A stretch of DNA of 64,000 bases from Pseudomonas sp. BCA17 (lineage in GTDB: Bacteria; Pseudomonadota; Gammaproteobacteria; Pseudomonadales; Pseudomonadaceae), in contig NZ_SGWI01000006.1 in NCBI RefSeq assembly GCF_004519405.1, positions 405,649 through 469,648 of the forward strand, written 5' to 3'. Of the stretch, positions 15,671 through 27,600 are shown piece after piece; position 1 is the first letter of the stretch; each line of letters begins with the position of its first letter. The translations under genes were made by a program, and so were the position numbers. Below the pieces are notes generated by a model. That model did not search any database and was not told where the DNA came from. It saw nothing but the letters and a program-made list of their open reading frames with translations.

Positions 15671-18600
15671 TTACAAATTGATCTGCCGCCGCTCCTCATC
15701 CGTCAACCGCGCCTGCGCCTGCTCACTCAACGGCCCCGCGCCCAACACCTGCACCGGACTGTTCGGGTTGTACGCAGATGTCTTCTGTTGAGGCTCCGGC
15801 TCACGCGGCACTGGCTCAGTGCCAAACCCCAACACCTCCACCGTCACGATTGACGCCCGGCCCTGCTTCGCCGCCGCCTGCTGGCTGCGCGCCGCATCCT
15901 CCGCCGCCTGGGACGCCGCCGCGCCCGCCGCACTGGCCGAAGTCATCGCGCCGGTGTTCACCGCCGCCGTCACCGGCACCCCGGACGATTTACCTTGGGT
16001 CTGGATGTTCGCCGCGTTGACCACACGCAAGGCGGCAATGTTGACGTTACCCGACACCCGAATGCCCGCTTCGCCCGCATCGATGGTGCCCGCTGGAGCC
16101 AACAGGTCGATGTCACCGGCCGGCACTTCGGCAATCGGCGCCAGGGTGGCAATACCCGCGCCGGAACTCGGCACGTTGGGCGACAAAGTCACATTGCCCC
16201 AGGTGTCATACACCCGCTTGGGCGGGGTGTAGAGCACAGTGGTTTTCGAGCCGCGCCCGGCGTTGATATCGCCTGAGTCGGACCAGGCTAGAATCGACCC
16301 GCCAAAGGTCGTCATGATGCGGCTCTGACCCAGCAGGATACTGCCCTGGGCATACAGCTGAATGTCCCCGGCACCTTGGGTGATCACCCCGGCACTGGCC
16401 GGCGGTGCAGACCCTTCAATGCCGAACACCTGCTGACCGCCCGGCGTGAGCATCTGGATATCGCCACCAAACCGGGTATGCACCCCGGCACCGCCGTACA
16501 GGGTGATGTCGCCGTCATACACGATCGGGTTGCCCGCCACGTCCTTGCTCGGCAACAGCCGGTCGATGGCGGCGCGGCTGCGCACAAAGCTACCGGAACG
16601 CGGGCCGGTGGCCAGGTTGAACTCACGACCGCCCTCGCGCACTTCGGCGAAGTACACCGAGCGGGCGAAGATGCGTTGTTGCTCGGGGCCCAGGCCCGCG
16701 AAGTACGCCCGTGCCTGGTCGGCGTCGCCGCTGAAGGCATAGCGTTCCTTGAGCCATTGCAGCAGTTCGGCCTCGTAGGTTTTCGCCACTTTGCCCGCCT
16801 GCCCGGCCAGGGGCACGCCTTCGACCGCCTGGTTGGCGCGGTCCAGGTAGGGCGTCACGAATTTCAGGTAATCCAGGCCATTGGACCCAACCCCGGCTTC
16901 CAGCACGATTGAGGCACCCGGGCGCGAGTCCCCCACCGCCACGGGTCCCAGGCTGGTGATCGAGGCTTTGTCTTCCATCAACAGGTTGCGCCCGGCGCTG
17001 ACCTCCAACGTTCCGGGCCCGGCGACGCTGAAGTTGCTGTAGACGATGTCGCGCCCGGCCGAGACCACCGACACATCCTCGGGGCGGTTGTGAACGAACA
17101 CGTTGCCGCTGCTTGCCCCGCTGTAATCGCCGTTATTGCCCCGCAGCGCAGGGAACATCGTCGGCTGGCCCAGATACGTGCCGGAACTGACGATGTCACG
17201 CCCTGCCCGCATCCATACCGGGCCTGCGGCTTCATAACGGACCTGCCCTTGCCGGTCCCCGTTGAATGTGATGATTTCACCACTGCGCAAGCCTACGATA
17301 TCGCCTTGCCGGGTATAAAACCTGGCCGGTTCTGACTGGGCGGCCGGGCGCGCAAGGTCGGTCAGGCTGCGCAAGGCAAACAACGACAGGTCATCCAACA
17401 TGGCGTTACTGCCCAGGTTGTCGACGACCTGGCTGAACCCGTTTCGGCCGACAAAGGCTGGCGCGAAAGGCGTCGGTATCGAAGCCAGGCTGTCACCCGA
17501 CTGGTTGACCGCGTAACCGCTGGCGTAGATCGAATCCCCGGCCAGCATCGCCAGCCGCCCGTTGCTCGACGGTGCAAGCAACAGTGAATACGCCGGGTTG
17601 TTAGGCTGCGGGCCAATGCCCAATGCAGACGCGCCGAGATAGATGCTGCCGTTGGCGGCCACCACGCCGAGTTTCGAAGGGAAAATGAAGCGTCCGTCGG
17701 TACTGGAGTAATTCTGCCCTTTCAACGGGGAAGCATCGCCACCTGGGCTAAGCGATACGCTCTGCACGCTAGGCGTCAAGCTGCCACCTGCGGAGAATAA
17801 GTCGATAGCCGTGCGCTCGGTCCATAACGAGAACCAAGTGGCCCCATTACCATAGTTTTGACCGTTGTAATTGAACGCCTGGTTATTTTCGGTAGAGACA
17901 CGGCCAGGGTCGCCGGTCCCCGCCAACACTAAGTCACCCCGGGTCGACAGGCTCGCCGTGGCATCACCAAGCATCAGCGTGATCCCGCCGGTGGCCGTAC
18001 CCAGGCTCGCGGTGTACGGCGAGTAGGCCCGTGTGTCCTTGGCATCTTGATCGCCACGCATACCGCCATAGTTCAAGGCGATTCCTCCCAGGCTGCCGAC
18101 CTGCAGGTTCAAGGCACCCCGCAGGTTGGTGAAGACACCATTGAGGCTGAGGGTTTCTGCTTTGACGTCGCCTGACAATAAACTGTCAGCATTAGGTCGC
18201 GTCGCACGAGCCTCCAGCCCCGGGTTCAAATCCCCGCCCATACGCACATCCAGGTCACCACCACCGGTCAGCAGCAACTGGCCGTCAACGACCCGCCCGG
18301 TACTCCCAACCGCCAACACCAACCCTTCACTACGTGGTGCTGTCCTCCCACCCAGTGCGCCGCGTCGAGTCTGCATGCCGCCATCGCTGCCCAGGTCCAG
18401 GGTCAGGTTGCCGCCACCCAGGGTGCCGACACCGGTGAACCCCACCAGGCGTGGTAGCTGGTTTATCTGCGCAGCGTCTTCGAAATACATGTTGGCGCCG
18501 GCTTCGCTCTTTACGTAAGTGCCAAAGTTGACCCACCAACTGGTGGGTATGGGGGATACACCCGCAGTGTTGCCCGTGCCTTGGCGCCACAACCAGTTAC

Positions 18601-21600
18601 CCAGGTTCGTACTGTTGAGTTGAATGCGACCGTCGTTGGGGGCTGCCACATCCGTGTTCGGCGTCCAGACATCGCCCGTCAGGCTACCGCCCGTGCGCAG
18701 CAATACATTGCCGCCTCCGTCGGGATACCAAGCGGCATAAGGGCTGGCGCTGCTCTCATTGACCAAGGCTTCATACGCCTTGGCCGCACTACCCAGTACC
18801 GTTCCATCCGCCGAGATCGTACGAGCCCGGTCAAAGTCCGCAGCGGCACTGCCTGCGCGAGAAGCGCTGGAGGTTCCTGCGGTGTAGATGCCATAAGGCG
18901 ATTTCATCGCCACATTGCCTGAGGCGATCAGGTCCAGGTCCCCGGTGCCGGTGCGCAATACGCTGAAGTGCTGACTCACTGGCGAAACTAGTTTCACGTC
19001 ACCGATGGTCACCTGCTCGGGTTTTGCCGGAATCGGCTCGCCCAGGGAAACGCACATATCCGGGTCGCAGAAACTCTCGTCCGCCGAGGAGACCGGCTTG
19101 CCGGGAACAAAGCCGAAGAGCTCTGCAAGATCACTCCACACGTAATTGACGCGAACACACATTTGCGCTTCATCACAAAAGCCCCAATCAGCCTCCTGCA
19201 CCGGCGTTCCAGCCTCGAAACCAAACAACTCGGCGGCAAAATCGCTCCAGTACCAGGCCCCGCCTGGCCGCGCCGGCTGGGCCGGGATGATGATCTTGTC
19301 GTGGGTTTCGTAGATGCCGTAGTGCGTGTCGGCCAGCGTCAGGTCACCGGCAAAGGCCGGCCGGATCGAGCGCGTGTCGGCAGCCTGGGTATCGGCGCCG
19401 GAAACAAGGCGCAACGACCACGACTGCGAGCCCTCGGCCAGCATCGGTGCCACGGCCCAGTTCTGCCGCGCGGTGGCGCCGGTCACGGTACGCAACGGCA
19501 CCGACACCGTGCCGGTGGGCAGCTTGACGTCTGTGCCGTAAGGAATCAGCGCCCCCACCTTGAGCGCCAGGTCACCGGCCAGCAACACACCATCGGCCGC
19601 ACCGCCCGACACGGCCCCACGGCTGGGCAATGGCACGCCCGCAGGCCAGGTCATGGCACGCAGGGAAGCGGCGCCAGCCAATACCGTGCCCGCCTCCAGT
19701 TGCGTACCGGCGGCCAGCACTACAGGTTGTTGCAGCAACGTACCGGCGGCGTACAGCAGGTTGCCGGCGCCGTCGCGTACCGCCGCGCTCAACACGGTGT
19801 TGGCCGGCAGGGTCAGAGGCGCATCGAGCGTACCCAGGGTCGGCAGCACAGTCCCTTGGGCCAAGCTGGTGGCCTGCATCGGCAATGGGTAGTTGAGGGT
19901 CTTGCCGGTAGGGAACGCACTGCCATTCGCCAGGACCACACCAGGGCCGGGCACGATCACATCGGAGCCAAACCCTTGCAGGCCCGGGGTCAATACCCAA
20001 CCATTGTCGTCCGGCGTTACCGGCGGCGGCGCAAAACCGTCGTTGATGCTGCCGTAGACGTTGATGTTGCCACCGGCACGTACCACCAGGCTGCCCACTT
20101 CACCCGAACCGTATACCGAGGTCTTCGGTGTGTTGGGGTTGACGCTGGCGTAACGGTAACCGGAAAGGTCGAGGTCGCCACTGACTACCAGGTCGCCCTG
20201 AGTGACGATTTCAACACCTGGACGCAGATGGAAGGCCTCGGTGTAGCGGCTGTTGTTCAAGCCCGCGAGTTTGCCCTGCATCAACCCAGTGTTGTTCAAG
20301 GCGTTGTTGATAAAGGCTTCGGCAAGGTCATGCTTTTGCTTCAGGTAATTCTGGTCGATCACCTGGTACGGCTGGCCACTGGCCGAAGGCACGGTGCCAA
20401 GCGGTGCATCGGTATAACGAGCCACTGCGTTTACCGCAATGGAGCGGGCACCCTGAACGTTGATCCGCCCACTCGCATCAATGGCCACGTCATTGGCATT
20501 GAGCCGTGGTGCATTGAGCTCCAGGGTGCCGCGGGCTACTCCGTCGTATTGCCCACGGCCACTACCCTGGGCCGCCGCCGTGCCGTGGCGCAGGTCAATA
20601 CGCACGCCATCGGCCAGGGTCAGCTGACCGTCGCCGCTGTTGAGTTCCACCACTGCCCGGTTCGGCGCATCGATAATCTTGCCGTAGCTGTCGACCCGCA
20701 GAGCCGTGCCGTGGGCATCCAGTACTGCACTGCCGGCGAGGCTCAGGCCCTGCTTGCCGGCCAGGCGAATGCTGCCGACCCGCTCGCCACTGGCATCGAC
20801 GGTGCCCACCACCGTCAGGCTACCGTTATCCACCGAGACGTTGACTAGGTTGGCTTTGAGCTCATCGCCAATCACCAAGTTGCCTTGCTTGAGCTGGAAG
20901 CTGCGCGAGCCGAACACCTGGCCTTGGTTCAAGCGCTGGTTCAGGGCGGCGAAATCACCCATCTGCTGCGCTCGGATGTCCACACCACCCGCCTTGTACG
21001 GCACCAGAGTGCCACCGGCATCGTAATAGCCGCTGCTGCCGGCGCGAATCTGCCCTTGCAGGTCAACCTGACCCGCGCCATCGTCCACCGCCACCGCCTT
21101 GAGCAAACCACCCTGGTTGAACTGCGCGGACATATCGATCAGCGCGCCTGCCGCCTGGCGAATATTGCCGTGGCGGCTTTCCAGGCTCACATCACCGCCC
21201 CAGCTGTATTGGCTCACATCGTTGATCTGTACTTTGCGCCCACTGAGGTCCAGACGCGAAGCCGCGCCCAGGGTCAGTTCCTCATCGGCGCTGAGGGTCA
21301 GCTTGCCGCTGGGCAGCACGACCGAGGTATCGACGCCTACATTGCGCCCGGACAGCATCAACTCCGCCCCCAGGGCGTCGATGGCTGCCGCATCCACCGA
21401 TGCCGCACCGCTGGCCGGGGCCGTCACGGTCACTGTGCCACCGGCGCTGATGCGATTGACCGAACCCGCTTCGCCGGTCAGCAAAGGCGTGGTGATGGCC
21501 AGATTGCCGCCGCTGTAGGCGAAGCCCTTACCGGCTTCATAGGCGCCCTGGGCCTGGTGCACCGCCAGGCTGCCTTTGTGGTTGGCGCTGATGCGCTCAC

Positions 21601-24600
21601 TGGCATTGAGATTGACGTTGGCGAAACCCAGGGTCATCCGGCCATCGTTGGCCAGGCTGTCGGGCTGGGTATTTCGGCCATAACCGAACTCGATGCGCCG
21701 CGCCTGCAACGTCAGCGTGCCACTGCCGGTGCCTGCGCCGTTGCTGATCACGGCGGGCGGCGCAGTTTTGTCGCCGCCCCATACCAAGGTGCCGGTCTGG
21801 ATCAAAGCCACGTCACTTGCGCTGCCGTACCCGTAGATCGCCGGCGTGGTCAGCAGAAGTTCATCAAGCAGCGATTTGCCCGAACTGTCGAGGGTACTCA
21901 AGCTGGCGCTGCCATAGAAATTCAACGATTGCCCGGCGGTCAGCGCCAGGCTTTGCAGGGCCGGCGCGCCATTGGCGGTGTCACCCCGCAACAGGCGATC
22001 CAGCACTTGCTGGTTGAGGCTCAAGCCCGACGGCAACACGCCACGCGCAGCCGCTTCGGCCAGCGCCTCGGCACTGCCGACGTTGATCCCGCCCACCGCC
22101 AGTGCCAGATGGCGGGTGCCGTAGCGCACGCTGTCGCCCAACGCAAACCGGTTGGTGGTAGCAAACGCAATCGAGCCCTCGGAATACAGCGACGTATCAC
22201 CGCCGCAAGCCCCTGGATTGCATTGGCCAATGAGGATGCTGCCCGGCCCTAGGCCATTGGCGCCGCTGGTCGGCGCCAGCATCTGCAGACGCCCATTGGA
22301 GACGGCCAATACACTGCGATCGCCAGGCCGATAAATAAAGCCATTATCCGAATCATAGGCAGCCTTGCCGCGACCGAGGGTATTGATCGACGCGCCTTGT
22401 TCGATCTCAATGGCACCCGAAGTTCTTCCTGTCATCAAGAACACTTCCGGTGCCGCCAGTGTGGCGCCCTGACGTACGACAACCGACTGCGCAGTGGTTC
22501 CTGTGTCGAACCCGACGAAGTTGCCGCCCTGGCCATACACCACCGTCGTTTCGCCGCCCACCACCAGGCGGGCCGCGCCCAAGGCATTCAAATCGCTGGC
22601 GCGCACCGACACCATCGACGCCGTGTGACTGGCCTGGGCGGTATCAGCAACCACCTCGATAGCATTACCGCCACTCAGCACCGCAACCGTGGCACCAAAC
22701 CCACCTTCGGCGGGTTTGAATCGCCCCTCGCCGTCAAAGCTGAACCCCTGGCCTTGCTGACCAGGGATCAATTGCAGCTTCAAGGTCTTGGCGTCGGCCT
22801 CAAGCGCGCCACGCGGCACCCCCAGGCGTGCCGCATCAGCACGAACGAAATCGGCATAGGAGGTTTCGTTGTATTGCGAATACCGGCGCAATACCGCCGC
22901 CGGGGTGACGATCACCTGGCTCGATAAACTGTCGCGAATGCCGGATCCGGCAATCGACAGGAATCCTTCGGTTGACCAGGAACCGTTATTCATGACTGAG
23001 GCGCTGCGCATCGAACCGCTGGCGAATGGCGCTGCCAAGCCGTTGAGCTCTACCCGAAACGCACCCGGCAACAGGGCATAAGTGGACGGCAGCAAGGTGT
23101 AGGTGCCTGCTGGAAGGCCCGGCACACCTGCCCCGATATTGATTTGTTGACCTGCCAGCGGCTGGGTAGCCCCCGCCTCGCCACCGCTGGGTGCTACGCC
23201 CGGCTGCACGCCCGGAACAATGGCGTAGACCGGGTTGGTCGCCAGCCCCGGCAAGGTAAAGCGCCCGTCCGCGCCCATCTGTACCAACGGGTTGTAGCGT
23301 GCATCGGTGGAGCCCCCGCGCCCGGAAACAAACGCCGCGCCGAGCAGTTCGCCGCCACCGCTGAGGTCCAGCACCGCGTCCTGCTGCACATTCAGCGAGC
23401 GCCCCGCCAGTTGCACGCCCACCGCCAGGTTGCCCGTTGCACGGGTGCCGCCGGCGCCCAACAGTTCCACCTGCTTGCCGTTGTACTGCCAAGTCACGCC
23501 GTCGACTGTCCCGCCATAAGGCAGCACCAGGCCACCGGCGCTGACGGAGGTCAGGCTGCCAGGCAGCAGGTTGAGCACTTTGGTCGAACGAACGATGTCA
23601 GCACTCACACCCAGCGTCAGCGCGCCCATGGGGGCCCGCAACACACCACCTTGTTCGATGGTCGAAGCGCCCAGTAACAAGCTGCCGAACACCGAATAAG
23701 GCTGGGCCGGAGCCAAAGTGCCGACTCTGCCGATGCGCAGGGTCCGTGTCGGATCAAAGTCGCTGTTGAGCCCGGTATTGCCGGCCATGACTTCGGCAAC
23801 AGCTCCGGTCGCCGGGTAAATCTGTGCGGCCGTGAGGTTCAGGTCAGCCTGGGTGGTCAAGGTGGTTTTGGTCTTGAACGTAGTGCCCGCCAAAAAACGC
23901 ATGTCGCCTTGACTGACCAGATCGGCCTGATCGAACGCACGTCGATCAATCCCGTCGGCCAGCGCTTTCGAGCGTTCGGCATGGGCACCGAAGTTAACCC
24001 CGTCACGCACATCCAGCACGTTTGCAGCTTCAACCCTCAAGCGGCCCGCTGAGCCCTGAGTGGAAACGCCGCCCTGGACCGTCGGGCGAACCGAGCCGTC
24101 AGTGCCTTCGCTGTTGTTGCCAACCCCGGCCAGGCGCACATAGGGCGCCGCCAATAACACGCTGGCCTGTCGGGACGCCCCATCCGCCAAGGCCATGGCC
24201 CCGGCGTACAGGCTCAGGCTCTGCCCCAGGCGCAGCGACACGTCACCCTCGAAGCTGACCAGGCCATTACTGAGCAGCGACAGGTTATCAAAGCCACCCG
24301 CGTTGACCCGGTCGACCGTCAGCCGGCCATGGCCGTAAGTCAGGCTGCCGGCGACCGACTCGGGCGTGCCGCCATCGGGCAACGATGTGCCTGAGCCGGA
24401 GGCGCTGACGACCAATTCGCGTGCTTGCCGCACGCGGGCGTTGGCCGCATCGCCATAAAGCGGTGCTTCCAGGGCCACGTTCAGGCTGCCGCCCGCAGCC
24501 CCCGCGCCTCCGCTGTTGGCCACGAGTGTGCCGTCCAGGTACACGCCGTTGTTGGATGCCAGCGAGATACTGCCCCCCCGACTGGCAACCATCCTCGGAC

Positions 24601-27600
24601 CGGCACCGGTCAGGTCCAGCAGCGCCTGGGTGCCCGAGGCGTCAAGACGAGCGCCCTCACGCACCACCACGAACACGTTGGCTGCCGTGGCGATCCCGGT
24701 GGCCGGGTCGATGACTCCGCCAATGACGATATTGCCGCCCTGCCCCACCACGCCATAGCGCCGACCCAGGCTGTCGACGGCGCTGACCGCCCGCGCGGCC
24801 ACATCCAGCACAGCGTGCTCGCCAATCCAGATCGAACGGCCATGGCCCTGGTTTTCAACGCTGCTCGCCACGGTGGGCTGCACGCTGACGCCGCCCAGGG
24901 TGATGTTGCCGCCCCAGGCGTTCAAGGTGCCGTCCACTGTCAGTTGGCCAACACTGCGTAGGCTGATCGCTTGGCCTGGGTCAACATTGATCTGCGTGCC
25001 CTGGCCAATGCGCACTTGCGCCGAGGCCATCTGCGCCGCTGTCGACAGCAGGGTGCCGGCCTGCAGGCTCAGGCTCGCACCTTTGCGTGCGGTCAACTGG
25101 CCCTTGGTGGGGGTTTCCCGGTATTGCGGCGGGGTCCAGACCTCAAGCGCGTTGCGCGGGTCGGCACCACTCGCCAGGTTTTGCGCGGTGTCATTGAGGC
25201 GGTACACCGGTGCGGTCACGCTGACCTGGGTTCCGTCGGCAACCAGCAAACCTTCATTGCCGGTGATGTCATAGGCGCCGAAGCCCTTGTTGAAGAACCC
25301 GCTGCCCAGTTGCAGCGTATCGGCCTGGGGGGCGACAGGCTGATCACTGATCAGCACCTTGCCAGCCTGCACACTCAGGCGTCCACCGCCATTGACCCCA
25401 TAGCCGATCAATTCACCGTTGAGGGCCAGGTTGCCGCGGCTGTCGGCGCTGTTGGCGTTCGCCGCGAGCGTCACGTCACCGCCCTTGCCGCCGACCAGCT
25501 GGTTCCTGGCATCCAGGGCCGCACCGGAGGACACGTCCACCCGGCTACCCGTCGCCAGCGTCACATCGCCGCTGCTGCGCACCAGCACGCTACCACCGTT
25601 GAGGTAGGGCAACCGGCTGCTATCGTTGGCGCTCAACAACTGGTTGCTCCACAAGCCGCTGGTGTCCAGGGCCACGCCGCTGTTCACCGTCAAGCTGCCG
25701 CGAGTGCCAAGGGTCACGTCGTTCCTGCCGGCCGAGGTGATCTGTGCCAATACATTGCCCAGTTGCAGGCTGCCGGAATGCGCGGTCAGGTTGGCATTCA
25801 CTTCGACCTTGGGTCCGAACAGGGTGATGTCGCCGGCCGGTGCCACCTCCAGCGCGCCATTGACCAGAATCGAGCCGGTGCTGGCGATGTTGATCGCGCC
25901 CAGCTTCGTCGCGTTCAGGGCGTCGCTGTCCAGATACAGCGTGGACGCCCGCTCGGCCGGCAACACGCTGTTCAAGTCCAACCCTGCCGCGATGGCCGGC
26001 GCTCGCGGTCCCAGCACGACGTTTTTCACCGTGGTGGCATCCGCGCCCAGGGCGTACTGCAACTGGGCGCTGTCCTTGACGTAATACGGCACGTAGCTGC
26101 CGACCATCAATGCGGCGCCCCGGGCCACGGCTTTTTGCGATTGCAGGTAACCGTCCAGGCCCTTTTGCGCAGCCTGGGTCTGGCGATCGCCCTGGTAAGT
26201 GTCACCGACAGCCTGCCCCTCGAGCACCGCGCCGGCGGTACTGATGACCAGGCGCCCGGCATCACGGCCCACGGTGTAGCCGGCCTCGCTGCGTTCGCGG
26301 GGTGCGATCAACGGGTTGTAGTAATAGTCGGTCACGCCCCAGCGCTGGCTATGGTCTTCGTAACCCTTGTAGATACCGCTGTAGAGCAGGTCCCCGGGTG
26401 CGCTGGACAGCTCATACAGACGCCCGTCCGGGCCTTTGAGCCAGGTTTGCTTGACCTTGCCCGCCTGCACGTCGAGGGTGCCGCCCGACAGGTTGATCTG
26501 CGAGCCGTCCTGGGTGACCACGTCCTTGCCGCTGAACATCACCGTGCCGCCCTGGGCCATCCACTCGCCAATCCCATGGTTGCGGGTGCCCAGGTAACCG
26601 CCCACCTCCAGCAAGCCGCCGGCGGTGTACCAACGGTCCGTGGCATAGCCGTTAGTGCCGGCCGGGACGAAAATCAGGTCGCGTACATCCACCCAGACGT
26701 CGTTGTTGTTGAGGGCCTTGCCATCGCGGTTGACCGCCGCATCGCGCTGCTCGTTGCCCTGGATGTTGACCTTGACGCTGTTGGACTCCATCGCCAACTT
26801 GACCCCGATGGCGCCGGAGACATCGATCACCGCACCGTCACGCACCAAGCTGCGCTGCGCGGCCTTGACGCCGACCTGGCCACCGGTGGCGAGAGTCAGG
26901 GAGCCCTTGCGAAAATCCACGCTGCCGTCGCTGGTGATCTCCACCAGGGACTGGTCGCGGCGGTAGGCGTCAGCGGGCACGACGTTGCCGGTCTGGTCAA
27001 CCGACGGCGTGAGCAACCCGGCACGCTGGCTGTCGAGGGCATTGCTGGTGTCGAGCACAATGGCGCTGAGACTGCCCTCTCCCATGGTCACGCTGGCGTC
27101 GTTGCCCGTGCCCTTCAAGTGCAAGGTGCCCCGGGCGTCCACCGAGGAGCTGGAGAGCAGCACACCGTTTTGCAGCACTTGCTGGGCAGTCAGGGTGATG
27201 TCGCCGGTGGAAGCCTGGATCAATCCGCTGTTACTGGCCTTGCCACTGCCGGTGACGCTGACTTCATTGCCACGTGTAGTGGAGGTGACATTGCCATCGG
27301 TGCTGTAACCCTTTCTGATCACAAAGCTGTCACCAGCCGCCAGGACCGTCTGGCCCCGCGCGGTGGAAATGCTCCCGGCGTTCTCCACCTCTTTGCCGAG
27401 CAACAGCACGTAACCGCCGCCGGCGGTGGACGTGGCGGGCACCTGGGTCTGGATCTGCGCGCCGCGCTCGACCGTCACGTTGCCGGCGGCTTGAGTGAAA
27501 CTCGGTGCGCTATTGCCGGAGCTGTACAAGCCCCTGGCGGTGAATTGTTCATCCGTGAACCCAGTGGCCGCAGCCACCAGGTTGCGCACGTTGACCTGGC

